64,000 nucleotides of DNA from Psychrobacter sp. NG254 (GTDB lineage: Bacteria; Pseudomonadota; Gammaproteobacteria; Pseudomonadales; Moraxellaceae), in assembly GCF_015277735.1 (NCBI RefSeq), contig NZ_JADHDA010000007.1, positions 62,001 through 126,000 on the forward strand. The letters run 5' to 3'. The position numbers and the translations under genes were made by a program. Below, one piece after another: positions 1-7,371 of the stretch. Position 1 is the stretch's first letter. Every line of letters begins with the position of its first letter. The notes below the pieces were generated by a model, which did not search any database, was not told the origin of the DNA, and worked only from the letters and a program-made list of their open reading frames with translations.

Positions 1-162
1 ATCAGACAAGCCCCAGTTATATTCAGTAGTAGCAAAGCCCATCATATCGCCGCTATCGACGTTCATTTTGGTTTGTACATAAATTTTAGTGCTGTCGTAT
101 GGACGACCTTCCATTTCGCCTTTAGAGCGTTTAGCACCAGTTATCGTTACTCGTTGTTGCAT
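1..162 (-). CDS. Inovirus ssDNA-binding protein, left copy, N-terminal part only
   Basis: These are the first 54 codons of the protein that is complete at 7558-7857. The gene runs off the left edge of the window. The start at 162 is preceded by AGGAG eight bases upstream. See the complete copy for its description. Confidence 0.85.
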   Translation of the reverse strand, partial: MQQRVTITGAKRSKGEMEGRPYDSTKIYVQTKMNVDSGDMMGFATTEYNWGLSD

Positions 163-173
163 GGGTTATACTC

Positions 174-1349
174 CTAGAATGGTATAGCGCACTTTTGATG
201 ATTGTCCGACCACGGCGCGTATGTTGGCGGATTTTTAATAAACTTTTCATGGACTCTTAGACGTTTTGGATAAAAATCCTTTTTTTCAGTTTGGAGAAGG
301 TCAAGGATCAACGTATCATCAGGTATTAAATTGCCTTGACTGTCTTTTTTAACAAACAATTCACGATAGGCAGCGATGTAACGACCCGCTTGATGTTTCC
401 AAATCTGAATAGATTTATTTAAACTGATTTCAGCTTCTTTTTTGGTACAGGGAACACGACTAACCGTGTCGAATATTTCACCTTTTGCGTGCTCTACAAG
501 CTCCAAGCAGAAAGGGTAAGCACCTGCAAAATATTGAGTAGGGGCTATAAGCATTTCAAAGGGTAGGTGACGGCCCGCAGTACCAAACTCGACTTCACTA
601 CGAAACCAAAGACTGTCAACATCACCAAACTTTTTGCCTTTCTCATAACCTCGATATAGCTTGCCGTTTTCGCGTTTACCTACTTGGAGAGTACGACCCG
701 CACCAGTGGGACGTTTCCAGTCGCCTAGATGCTGGACTGTAGGCATACGATTAGTTAGGGCAAACATACCTTGACTGTCAGCCTCATCGGCAATTTCAGG
801 TGACGAGTAAATGCCTTCAAAGTCGTCATGTGCTAGGTCAATGCGTGTGAGCTTTGGATTAGTAGCGTCACACTTTAAAAAGTTGTATAGGTTATGCTCC
901 CAATAGTTATCGGCATATTGGCAGCCAGTACCAGTTATCATGATTAGTACCGTATTGTTTTGACCACCTATTGCTATTGTGCCGAGCTTGGCATCGTTGT
1001 TGCCAATGCTAAAACCATACTTATAAAAGTGAATGCCTTTACCGTTATAGGTTGCATCTGAGAAATCAGAGCCGAAAATATCAGATAAAACCGTTGTTAT
1101 CTCAAAGACAAATTCTTTGACAAGTTCTAGCCTTTCGGCTTCTGACATTTCTGTGTCGTTCAATACTTGGTCAAATTCTCCGAAGGTTTCTACAGAAGTA
1201 ACAAAGTTAACAGCATCAATAATGACTTGCTCAGTACCTACAGGCATACGGATTGGCACTAATTCAACACCCTTAGCGGTGCGAATGGTAAGCTCTTGCT
1301 TAGATGCTATGTCAGAGATCTGTTTTCTGTAGTTAAGTGTCGTTTTCAT
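174..1349 (-). CDS. rep: Inovirus rolling-circle replication initiation protein, left copy
   Basis: The 391-residue protein is identical to the one at 7869-9044. It resembles the phage replication initiation factor family (Rep_trans type), which nicks the viral plus-strand origin through a tyrosine and starts rolling-circle replication. The conserved block LTRIDLAHDDFEG sits in the middle, followed by a GRTLQVGKRENGK stretch typical of the family. An ATG three codons upstream (1358) overlaps the ribosome-binding site; the ATG at 1349 has AAGGA eight bases before it and is preferred. It lies 11 bases after the ssDNA-binding gene start in genome order, so the two are co-transcribed. Confidence 0.88.
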   Translation of the reverse strand: MKTTLNYRKQISDIASKQELTIRTAKGVELVPIRMPVGTEQVIIDAVNFVTSVETFGEFDQVLNDTEMSEAERLELVKEFVFEITTVLSDIFGSDFSDATYNGKGIHFYKYGFSIGNNDAKLGTIAIGGQNNTVLIMITGTGCQYADNYWEHNLYNFLKCDATNPKLTRIDLAHDDFEGIYSSPEIADEADSQGMFALTNRMPTVQHLGDWKRPTGAGRTLQVGKRENGKLYRGYEKGKKFGDVDSLWFRSEVEFGTAGRHLPFEMLIAPTQYFAGAYPFCLELVEHAKGEIFDTVSRVPCTKKEAEISLNKSIQIWKHQAGRYIAAYRELFVKKDSQGNLIPDDTLILDLLQTEKKDFYPKRLRVHEKFIKNPPTYAPWSDNHQKCAIPF

Positions 1350-1367
1350 GTCAGCCATCCTTCGTTA

Positions 1368-1393
1368 CCCCCGTGTTACAAGTGGGGGTTTTT
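1368..1393. other. GC-rich hairpin next to the rep ribosome-binding site, left copy
   Basis: CCCCC and GGGGG arms (1368-1372 and 1384-1388) enclose an 11-base loop and are followed on the plus strand by five T. On the minus strand the hairpin ends ten bases before the rep ribosome-binding site. It could be a plus-strand terminator or a structure controlling rep translation; inoviral ssDNA-binding proteins are known to repress translation of replication genes. Confidence 0.5.
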
Positions 1394-1435
1394 CGTTCCC
1401 ACGATTTAACAGTCATTATTACTAAGTTTAAATAT

Positions 1436-1610
1436 GCCCCCGCCGCCTTTCTTGACTCTCCGATATTTACGGCTTCGTGCATACGCTACCAATCACTACA
1501 TTAAGTCGACTACATTCTCTGCGGTCATTCGTTCTTTGTTAACTTCACTCTTTATCACTTACATTTTCTACACCTGCAAACACCCTCAATTCTTCGGCGG
1601 CGGCGGGGGC
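1436..1610. repeat. Long-range GC-rich inverted repeat in the phage intergenic region, left copy
   Basis: A perfect 12-base inverted repeat, GCCCCCGCCGCC at 1436-1447 and its complement at 1599-1610, brackets about 150 bases without a convincing gene. It is the largest gap inside the replication module. On single-stranded phage DNA it would close a large loop. A role as viral origin, complementary-strand origin or packaging signal is an inference from position and structure. Confidence 0.5.
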
Positions 1611-1640
1611 GTTAAACTAAAGCAACAAGCCCTGTCAAAG

Positions 1641-1883
1641 CTACTCACCAAAGAACCTACTTATAAGCTCGTTCTCACTGCGAATTATTTCCAAGTAAGC
1701 CGAAACTGTCACTGGCGACAACTGATTTTCGACCGTCACTTCTTCCAAGTAGCCTAAGCATTCTTCTCCGATGTCAGCGACATTACCTGTCGCTATAACC
1801 TTACTGGCTTTATCGGAAACAAGACGCGCTACAAGATTAAAAGCGGCTTGCTTAAATTCGGTTTCAGTCGCATAAAAAATCAT
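1641..1883 (-). CDS. Small phage protein of unknown function, left copy
   Basis: The 80-residue protein is soluble and mildly acidic, with no cysteine pattern beyond one Cys and no membrane segment. The start at 1883 has GAAGGG about ten bases upstream. It sits between the long inverted repeat and the double hairpin in the early region and is identical to 9336-9578. I do not recognise the family. Its place upstream of rep suggests a replication or regulatory accessory role, but nothing in the sequence proves it. Confidence 0.6.
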   Translation of the reverse strand: MIFYATETEFKQAAFNLVARLVSDKASKVIATGNVADIGEECLGYLEEVTVENQLSPVTVSAYLEIIRSENELISRFFGE

Positions 1884-1914
1884 CAGCTAACGCCCTTCGG
1901 TTGTTGGGTCAATC

Positions 1915-1991
1915 ATTAATCATTGATAACAGAAAAGACTGTTATCAATGATTAATAATTCGACCGTCTGTAAAACGGTTAAATTATTAAT
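1915..1991. repeat. Two overlapping, mutually exclusive hairpins, left copy
   Basis: Hairpin one has an 18-bp perfect stem (ATTAATCATTGATAACAG at 1915-1932 with its complement at 1939-1956) and a six-base loop. Hairpin two uses ATTAATAATT (1951-1960), which overlaps the right arm of the first, paired to 1982-1991, with an inner ACCGT/ACGGT stem (1963-1967 and 1975-1979). Both cannot form at once. Candidate roles are a replication or packaging signal on the phage single strand, or an RNA switch. Confidence 0.65.
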
Positions 1992-1996
1992 TCTTA

Positions 1997-2083
1997 TCAA
2001 CTCTTAGAACGTACCGAGATAAAAAGAGTTACAACACATACAACGGTTAGAACGACAGTAAGGAAAAATATAAACTTAAACAT
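1997..2083 (-). CDS. 28-residue single-span membrane peptide, left copy
   Basis: This short reading frame encodes an almost wholly hydrophobic peptide with a lysine at position 3 and a basic tail ending RSKS, typical of a single membrane span. TAGGTTT precedes the ATG and may act as a weak ribosome-binding site. The size is like inoviral minor coat proteins pVII/pIX, although the location in the early region is unusual for them. It is preserved in both copies at 1997-2083 and 9692-9778. Confidence 0.45.
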   Translation of the reverse strand: MFKFIFFLTVVLTVVCVVTLFISVRSKS

Positions 2084-2141
2084 TAAACCTAATACTTTTG
2101 AGCGCTGCCGCTGATGCCAATAATAGGACAATGATTAAATA

Positions 2142-2297
2142 CTAAAAATGTAATTTACTAATGCGATCTCTAAAAATCAAAAGAGCAATAGAAAGAAAAA
2201 CAACTAAAAGAAATATAAAAAAAGCCTTAATGAATAACAATAATTCATCAGACAACAAGACATGCATTTCTAAGAAAGGCTGATAGTTCATAGCCAT
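2142..2297 (-). CDS. 51-residue small membrane protein, left copy
   Basis: The ATG overlaps the stop of the preceding gene by one base (TAATG), which suggests translational coupling. Residues about 19-43 form one hydrophobic span (Leu/Phe/Val rich), followed by a basic RDRISK segment. It ends at a TAG codon, after which 21 more in-frame codons encode a second hydrophobic stretch before TAA. It is identical in both copies. It has the properties of an inoviral minor virion or assembly protein; the exact role is unknown. Confidence 0.55.
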   Translation of the reverse strand: MAMNYQPFLEMHVLLSDELLLFIKAFFIFLLVVFLSIALLIFRDRISKLHF

Positions 2298-2533
2298 TAC
2301 TCCAAGTTGGAAGGAACAGACGTTCCATTAACTGGATAAGCATTAGAACCATAAGAGAAAGCTAGTTTTTCAAGGTGCGAAATATTAAAGATGCCCCCGC
2401 CCACTTCATCAAGATCACATTTGACAGCGCATGACGAAGTTTCTGGAGGACAGGAGCAAAGGGTTAAGACCTCGACAGGACTATCAGAGATAGGCTGGAC
2501 GGACTCAGAAAGACTTTTATATAATTGATACAT
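2297..2533 (-). CDS. Cysteine-containing small phage protein, left copy
   Basis: The 78-residue protein has a CSCPP motif and two further cysteines in its middle, so it may bind metal or form disulfides. The ATG at 2533 is chosen because GGAG lies eight bases upstream; a GTG at 2542 would overlap that site. It is the first gene after the divergent promoter region and couples to the 51-residue membrane gene by a one-base overlap. I do not recognise the family. Confidence 0.6.
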   Translation of the reverse strand: MYQLYKSLSESVQPISDSPVEVLTLCSCPPETSSCAVKCDLDEVGGGIFNISHLEKLAFSYGSNAYPVNGTSVPSNLE

Positions 2534-2584
2534 AGTTGACACTCCAGAATAGTGTAAGATTGAATTAACGAAAACAACTATCTG

Positions 2585-2617
2585 TTCTCATTTTGAAATT
2601 TATAACAATTATGAGAA
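2585..2617. promoter_or_regulatory. Divergent early promoter/operator region, left copy (altered operator)
   Basis: TTCTCAT at 2585-2591 and its complement ATGAGAA at 2611-2617 flank an AT-rich promoter-like stretch between the repressor and early genes. In the right copy an additional perfect operator TTCTCATTTTGAGAA exists; here one G is missing, so that palindrome is broken. A minus-strand -10-like TATAAA lies between the repeats. Confidence 0.55.
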
Positions 2618-2639
2618 TTATGCAAGCGGAGTAAATGAC

Positions 2640-3047
2640 ATGAAATTAGAAATGCTAATTGCAAGAGCTAAATATTTCGAGAAGTCACAAAAGAAAATGG
2701 CTGAAAAACTAGGTACATCACCTAGTCGTTTTAGCGACTGGAAAACAGGAAGAATAAAGCCAACAGCATTTGAGATATTTCAAATAGCAGAGATGGCAAG
2801 GCTTGAGCCTGAAAATACGTTCTATGATGTGATGACAGAAGTTGACAAGGATAATGCGGATTATTGGTGCGCTCGGCGGGAATCGAACCCACGACCCTCG
2901 GCTTCGGAGACCTACCGAGCACAATTATCAGTTACAATAAATTACATTGTTAATCTAATAAATCGACCGCTTCGACATATTGAGCATAATCAAGATGGGC
3001 GTAACGCATCGTACTCTCTATATCACCATGCCCCAATAAATCCTTAA
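2640..3047 (+). CDS. Phage HTH repressor-like protein, attP-form reading frame, left copy
   Basis: Residues about 10-55 form a helix-turn-helix of the Cro/CI type (QKKMAEKLGTSPSRFSDWKTGR), so this is the likely lysogeny repressor (RstR-like in role). GGAG lies eight bases before the ATG. After residue 75 the frame reads antisense through the tRNA-Arg fragment and then into the 3' end of the convergent integrase, giving 135 residues. In the right copy the same gene ends after 96 residues. The extra C-terminus is probably not a folded domain. Confidence 0.75.
   Translation: MKLEMLIARAKYFEKSQKKMAEKLGTSPSRFSDWKTGRIKPTAFEIFQIAEMARLEPENTFYDVMTEVDKDNADYWCARRESNPRPSASETYRAQLSVTINYIVNLINRPLRHIEHNQDGRNASYSLYHHAPINP
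2865..2912. other. Phage attachment site (internal, attP-like junction)
   Basis: The 48 bases are identical to the 3' half of tRNA-Arg(CCG) from the CCA end into the anticodon loop (compare 10561-10608) and then diverge. They lie between the repressor end of one copy and the integrase of the next, which is the arrangement of the circular phage attP. No 5' half of the tRNA follows, so this is not a tRNA gene. Confidence 0.88.
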
Positions 3048-3771
3048 TTGTATAAATCCCAACGCCTTTTTGAATAAGCCATGACGCGTAAGTATGGCGC
3101 AAATCATACATAGTACAATTAACGCCAGCTCTTTTTTTGCATAATTGAAAACCTTTGCTATAACTTTTCACCCTGTCGCCAGTCTTACAGTTAGCAAAAA
3201 CATAATCACTTTTTGCTTGCTCGTGTCTCTCCAATAGCACCATCAAAGCGGTATTATTCAAGTATTTATACATGGTGCGCTTAGACTTACTATAATGATT
3301 TCTAACAATAAATTGATGTTTGTCTAAGTGTACGTTTGACCATTTCAGAGTTAATAGCTCAATAGGGCGGCAACCTGTCATAGTGAGCAGTACAATAAAA
3401 TCATGTAGATCGTTATTGTCTGTCTCCAATGCAGACTTTAAAAGCCTTTCATATTGTGACCTATTCAGGTAATTAGCAATATAATCATCTTCGATAAATT
3501 TAACATTTTCAAAAGGGTTATTAATTTTTAACTCGTAATCTTCATTCACTCGATTAATCGCAGCACGAGCAAAAGAACATTCACGGTTAATGGTGGCATT
3601 GGAGACAGTGACACGCCTAAATTGTGCATATTGTTTTACGTCTTTTTTCCTTAAATCCTTTAAATTATAGGCATCAAAAAAGCGGAGGTTATCCGCTCGA
3701 TATTGATACTTGTTTTTGGTCAGATGATATTCTTGATAATACTCGATGACTTCTGATAATTTACTAAACAT
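2950..3771 (-). CDS. int: Tyrosine recombinase (phage integrase)
   Basis: The 273-residue protein catalyses site-specific recombination between phage and tRNA-Arg att sites. The N-terminal about 95 residues look like the SAM-like core-binding domain. The catalytic domain shows Arg135 (TGCRPIE), the YDLRHT motif with Arg225, GH at 247-248 and the nucleophile Tyr257. The histidine usual two residues before Arg225 is a tyrosine. The ATG at 3771 is chosen over one seven codons upstream because AGGAG lies eight bases before it. It adjoins the att core, as usual for tRNA-targeting integrases. Confidence 0.92.
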   Translation of the reverse strand: MFSKLSEVIEYYQEYHLTKNKYQYRADNLRFFDAYNLKDLRKKDVKQYAQFRRVTVSNATINRECSFARAAINRVNEDYELKINNPFENVKFIEDDYIANYLNRSQYERLLKSALETDNNDLHDFIVLLTMTGCRPIELLTLKWSNVHLDKHQFIVRNHYSKSKRTMYKYLNNTALMVLLERHEQAKSDYVFANCKTGDRVKSYSKGFQLCKKRAGVNCTMYDLRHTYASWLIQKGVGIYTIKDLLGHGDIESTMRYAHLDYAQYVEAVDLLD

Positions 3772-3807
3772 CGTTAAAACTCCTATATGCAAAATTGCGG
3801 CGGAATT

Positions 3808-4965
3808 TTAACTATTGTTTGGTAATGGGGGAGGTGGGTTGTTTACATAATCAGTATTTTGATTGTTAGCATTGACATTATTATTTGTGCTAGCGGTATT
3901 ACTATTATTATTTGCAGCCATTGAAGAAGAACGCTTATGCGGTCTATTGTCAGGATTGGCGAGCATATCAAAACATTTCTCTTGTGTGATATTTAAACCA
4001 TCACCATACATATTATAAGCCCGACAAGTGCCGTTCATTGACATGATGCTATCAGGTCGGATCAGGTCATGCTTGCCAACTTCGACCGTATAATCATTGA
4101 GATATTTTTTATATAACTCATCTAATTGGGCTTGCGTAAGCTCATCAGGATTGACCATAGCAGGGTTATTAAAACCACTGGCAGCACTGCCACCACTTGT
4201 TATCGTTTCGGTATTGTCTTTGGTACTACCTAGCATTTCTTCGCTACGTTCCTCAGCACCACCAATAAAGGCGTAAACTTTACCAACACCCCAAATACCG
4301 ACAGGAATACCAATTAAGATAATAGCGATGACAAAGCCAATCATATACAAAACGCGCTTTGGTATCTTGCGCTTTTGGTCATGATTAGCACCATCTTCGA
4401 CAGACTTATAAAGTTTGGTTGTTTCTTTATCTAGCTTATGCGTGAACGACTCGACAGCGTGAGCTTTCCATGCACCCTTATCATCAATGGTACTCATTGC
4501 GCCAGCGAACTGGAAAACTTTGGGTTTACCATCTTTGAAAGGGTGACTAATATGATAATGAACGTCAACGAGTTTACGTAGGGCAGAGTGTACGAAGGTC
4601 GGGTCTTGGGTCATGACAACGATGTTTAAGTTAGCATGGCGTATCATAGTCATATTTTTAATACGACTATCAGAGCTGATTTTGGTATTTGAGTTATCAG
4701 CCCATTCTAATAACTGGGCTTCGTCATAAAAGACGGTAGCGTTAGCGATACCATCTTCATTTAAAAGCGTTTGCCAGTCATCTGGTGACTTCTCGACACC
4801 TTCGATATTCAGACCAGCAATATCAGCATAGACAGGGTGGTCAGGGAAGTTATCAACGATATACTTTATTTGAGCGGTGGCAAAGTGCGATTTACCAGCA
4901 CCTTTTTTGCCAGTAATCAGTACAAGCCCTTGACCCTTGATTAGGCCGTTGCTAACCGTAGCCAT
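3808..4965 (-). CDS. zot: Zot-type filamentous phage assembly ATPase (pI-like)
   Basis: The 385-residue protein belongs to the zonular occludens toxin family, the inner-membrane ATPase that drives inovirus extrusion. Walker A GKKGAGKS is at 19-26 and a Walker B-like VFYDEAQ is near 78-84. One membrane span lies near 205-228, leaving a cytoplasmic ATPase domain and a periplasmic tail that is Asn-rich at its end. The ATG overlaps the stop of the pVI-like gene by one base. The integrase follows after a short gap. Confidence 0.93.
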   Translation of the reverse strand: MATVSNGLIKGQGLVLITGKKGAGKSHFATAQIKYIVDNFPDHPVYADIAGLNIEGVEKSPDDWQTLLNEDGIANATVFYDEAQLLEWADNSNTKISSDSRIKNMTMIRHANLNIVVMTQDPTFVHSALRKLVDVHYHISHPFKDGKPKVFQFAGAMSTIDDKGAWKAHAVESFTHKLDKETTKLYKSVEDGANHDQKRKIPKRVLYMIGFVIAIILIGIPVGIWGVGKVYAFIGGAEERSEEMLGSTKDNTETITSGGSAASGFNNPAMVNPDELTQAQLDELYKKYLNDYTVEVGKHDLIRPDSIMSMNGTCRAYNMYGDGLNITQEKCFDMLANPDNRPHKRSSSMAANNNSNTASTNNNVNANNQNTDYVNNPPPPLPNNS

Positions 4966-5246
4966 TATTTAGCAGCCCTAGATAGTGATATTTTAGTCGC
5001 TCCGATAGTAGCGCGAACGATGACAGCACCGATCACAATAGAGACAGCCGCGTCCATACCTGCAAGATGTAGAATTGCAGCCATATCACCAAGCGCACCA
5101 GCACTAACAACAATTTTATTTACATAGTAATTAATGACAGCAAAAACGATTGCGCCCGATGCTAAACCTAAGCCCATACCAAGCAAAACACGCTTACCCA
5201 ATCCGCCAAACGTGCTAGTAATTGCCCCAGCTATAATTTTCCACAT
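4965..5246 (-). CDS. Inovirus pVI-like minor coat/membrane protein (DUF2523-like)
   Basis: The 93-residue protein has two to three hydrophobic segments separated by short loops, the pattern of the small protein that precedes Zot in many inoviruses and corresponds to minor coat protein pVI. GAGGG lies seven bases before the ATG. The position between the adsorption protein and Zot supports the call. Assignment to the family rests on position and hydrophobicity. Confidence 0.75.
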   Translation of the reverse strand: MWKIIAGAITSTFGGLGKRVLLGMGLGLASGAIVFAVINYYVNKIVVSAGALGDMAAILHLAGMDAAVSIVIGAVIVRATIGATKISLSRAAK

Positions 5247-5267
5247 AGTAAAGCCCTCGATTATTTA

Positions 5268-5315
5268 GCCGACACAGCGCAAACAATCGGAGATTGCCCT
5301 TGCGCTTGTGTCGGC
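5268..5315. terminator. Strong hairpin between adsorption-protein and pVI-like genes
   Basis: Arms GCCGACACA+GCGCAA (5268-5282) and TTGCGC+TGTGTCGGC (5300-5315, one bulged T) form a 15-bp stem just after the stop of the adsorption gene. No clear U-run follows on the minus strand, so it may be an mRNA stabiliser or an attenuator that lowers expression of pVI and zot rather than a full terminator. Confidence 0.5.
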
Positions 5316-5320
5316 ATTAT

Positions 5321-6976
5321 TTATTCTCTACCTCTACCACCTGAGATAATAAGTAAGCCGCTAATCCATGCGCCCAATATGACAGCAGGGTTTATCAGAC
5401 TGGCAAAATGACAAAATGGGGCATAACTGATATTTAGATTTTGAGACGCACCCATAAGACTAACTGGTATCAATACATTGTCAGGACATTGAGATTGAAA
5501 AGAGACATAACCAGCATTAACTTTGTCCTGCCAACCGTCCTCTATTGTTTCAGTTATAGATACGTTGTCATCTACTGACTCGACAGCTTCAAGCGTTAGC
5601 CACTCTTTCATTCCTGAATATTCCTGTTTAACCCATGTCATATAATCACACACAGGCGTAGCCCATGAGCAGAAAGCAGGGAGTTCAAAAGGCTTTGTCG
5701 CTTCGGCTTTGGCTTTTTCGGCAGCTTTTTCAGCAGCAGCTTGCTTTTCTTTGGCAGCAGCAACAGCAGCATCAGCAGCTTCTTTGGCAGCTTCGGCAGC
5801 AGCTTGTGCAGCAGTATCACCAGAGGCTTTTGCAGCAGCAACATCAGCGGCAGCTTTATCAGCGGCAGCTTGTGCGGCTTGTGTAGCAGCATCGGCAGCA
5901 CGTTCAGCAGCAGCAGCGCGATCATTCGCAGCGGCAACGGCAGCATCAGAAACAGCTTTGGCATCAGCGGCGGCTTTTTCAGCAGCGGCAGCTTTAGCAT
6001 TGGCGGCATCTATAGCAGCAGTATCAGCACCCGAATTGACTAAATCAGCAGCAGCATCAGCAGCATCAGAAGCAGCATTTGCAGCATCTTTTGCAGCATC
6101 AACAGCAGCTTGACCCGCTTTTTTTGCAGCATCGGCAGCATCTTTTGCAGCATCAGCTTGATCGCCAGGACTAGCACCAGACATACCACTATCACCAACG
6201 CCAATATCAGAACCGTGAGTTACGTTACCATTACCGGAGATTGGAACAGAAGGAACAAGAGGCTTGTTATCAGAAGTGGGAACAGCACCGGACAATAAAT
6301 CAGCATCAAATTGACCACCGATAACCATTTCAGTCGCAGTTTCTAACGTGGCAGACTTAGAGGAAGCATGACCGGAATCAGCATTTTTAATAACTTGAGC
6401 AGCAGCAGCAGGGATAGAGATATATTCGGTTTTTGCTGGGATTTGTTCATCAAGTATCTGCCCGTTTGTGGGAATAATAGAACCATCTAAAACAAAATAA
6501 CATGAAAAAGAATTTGAAGAAGTTTGGGAAACCTTATTATAAGTGGCGCGTGGGTACTTAATGGAAATGTAATACTTACAAGAGTCTTCCATGCTTACAT
6601 AACTTTTACCCGCACTTGTTACATAAGCTCTTTTAATTTGTGGTTTAAGATCATAAGCAACTCTATCTTGTGCGTATTCAGGTCTAAAAGAATCAATATC
6701 AGCGAGGTCAGGGGCAAGCTGTATAGCAGCATAAACAAGAGCAGCCCAGTTAGCACCTTTACCAAGTTTTAAAGCAAGACGACCAGCAGTGGGAGCAATG
6801 TTAACAGCAGATTTATAACCAGCTTTTGAGGCAGAGACAACGGTACGAGAACCAGCAGAGACAGCGCTAGTGACAGACCAAGAGGAGGCAGCGAAAGCCG
6901 TTTGTGTGTTTGCAAAGACGATCAGTAACGATAAAAACACATAAAGAACTTTTCGATACAGTAGGTTAATGTGCAT
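5321..6976 (-). CDS. TspB/pIII-like adsorption protein with Ala-rich coiled region
   Basis: The 551-residue protein occupies the position of the phage receptor-binding protein. A signal peptide covers residues 1-29 (ends TAFA). The N-terminal domain to about 200 has two cysteines in the middle. Residues about 273-428 are a low-complexity Ala-rich helical repeat (AADAA, KAAADAK units). The C-terminal domain 431-530 has six cysteines including CSWATPVC and CHFASLINP, resembling TspB of Neisseria filamentous prophages, and ends in a membrane anchor. AAAGGA lies seven bases before the start. The Ala-rich block may act as a stalk between domains. Confidence 0.8.
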   Translation of the reverse strand: MHINLLYRKVLYVFLSLLIVFANTQTAFAASSWSVTSAVSAGSRTVVSASKAGYKSAVNIAPTAGRLALKLGKGANWAALVYAAIQLAPDLADIDSFRPEYAQDRVAYDLKPQIKRAYVTSAGKSYVSMEDSCKYYISIKYPRATYNKVSQTSSNSFSCYFVLDGSIIPTNGQILDEQIPAKTEYISIPAAAAQVIKNADSGHASSKSATLETATEMVIGGQFDADLLSGAVPTSDNKPLVPSVPISGNGNVTHGSDIGVGDSGMSGASPGDQADAAKDAADAAKKAGQAAVDAAKDAANAASDAADAAADLVNSGADTAAIDAANAKAAAAEKAAADAKAVSDAAVAAANDRAAAAERAADAATQAAQAAADKAAADVAAAKASGDTAAQAAAEAAKEAADAAVAAAKEKQAAAEKAAEKAKAEATKPFELPAFCSWATPVCDYMTWVKQEYSGMKEWLTLEAVESVDDNVSITETIEDGWQDKVNAGYVSFQSQCPDNVLIPVSLMGASQNLNISYAPFCHFASLINPAVILGAWISGLLIISGGRGRE

Positions 6977-7032
6977 GAAAAGTCCTTTATATATTCTATT
7001 GGTTGATTTAGTTATAAATTGAGCGCGTCCCT

Positions 7033-7062
7033 AATTGCGACGATGATACAAACCATCGCAAT
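7033..7062. terminator. Hairpin downstream of the coat-protein gene
   Basis: AATTGCGA (7033-7040) pairs with TCGCAATT (7055-7062) in the gap between the coat gene and the adsorption gene. Inoviruses usually have a terminator right after the major coat gene. No strong U-run is visible on the minus strand, so function is inferred from position. Confidence 0.45.
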
Positions 7063-7094
7063 TATTTGTAGGACGAATTCGGGCGAGAAGCTCA

Positions 7095-7355
7095 TTAGAA
7101 CGCAGCTTTAACCCATTTGAATACGCGACCAGTTGCGTAAACAGATAGAACAGCCATACCGACAGAAGCAACAACGGCGACCATACCAGTAATCATGGTA
7201 ACAATATCAGTCATTGCAGGGATTTCGATAGCTTCGGCATGAGCACTAGACAACGTGAGAGCGTAAGCAGTGGTTGCACCCACTACAGTCGCAAACTTAG
7301 TTACGTTGCTTGGTGCTTTAGCATCAGTTACTTGTACGATTTGATTTTCTGACAT
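7095..7355 (-). CDS. Inovirus major coat protein (pVIII-like)
   Basis: The 86-residue precursor has an N-terminal leader with a hydrophobic segment ending in SSAHA, a likely signal peptidase site, then a short acidic region (EAIEIP), one membrane span (about 55-75) and a basic C-terminus FKWVKAAF, the classic pVIII layout in which lysines contact the phage DNA. The ATG at 7355 is chosen because AAGGA lies upstream; a longer frame from 7394 would overlap the preceding gene. Confidence 0.87.
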   Translation of the reverse strand: MSENQIVQVTDAKAPSNVTKFATVVGATTAYALTLSSAHAEAIEIPAMTDIVTMITGMVAVVASVGMAVLSVYATGRVFKWVKAAF

Positions 7356-7371
7356 GGTTAATTCCTTTTGT

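Larger units (their letters stand above)
1..2912. mobile_element. Inovirus prophage, left copy of tandem array (partial)
   Basis: This is the right-hand part of a filamentous phage prophage. It starts inside the ssDNA-binding gene and ends in a 48-bp tRNA-Arg fragment that abuts the integrase of the next copy. It matches positions 7696-10608 base for base with an offset of 7695, except for one missing G near 2596 that makes the offset 7696 afterwards. Its left end, integrase and structural genes lie outside the window. The junction at 2865-2912 has the arrangement expected of the circular phage (repressor end, att core, integrase end). Confidence 0.9.

Noticed and set aside
1434..1757. Plus-strand frame beginning MPPPPF, repeated at 9129-9452
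   Set aside because: It runs antisense to the 80-residue gene, begins in the inverted-repeat arm, has no ribosome-binding site and no protein-like pattern.
2865..2912. Second tRNA-Arg gene in the phage junction
   Set aside because: Only the 3' half is present; the 5' half needed for the acceptor, D arm and anticodon stem is replaced by phage sequence.
5665..6113. Plus-strand and alternate-frame open frames rich in Ala, Leu, Gln or Ser in the adsorption gene
   Set aside because: They are by-products of the GCA/GCT repeat encoding the Ala-rich stalk on the minus strand.
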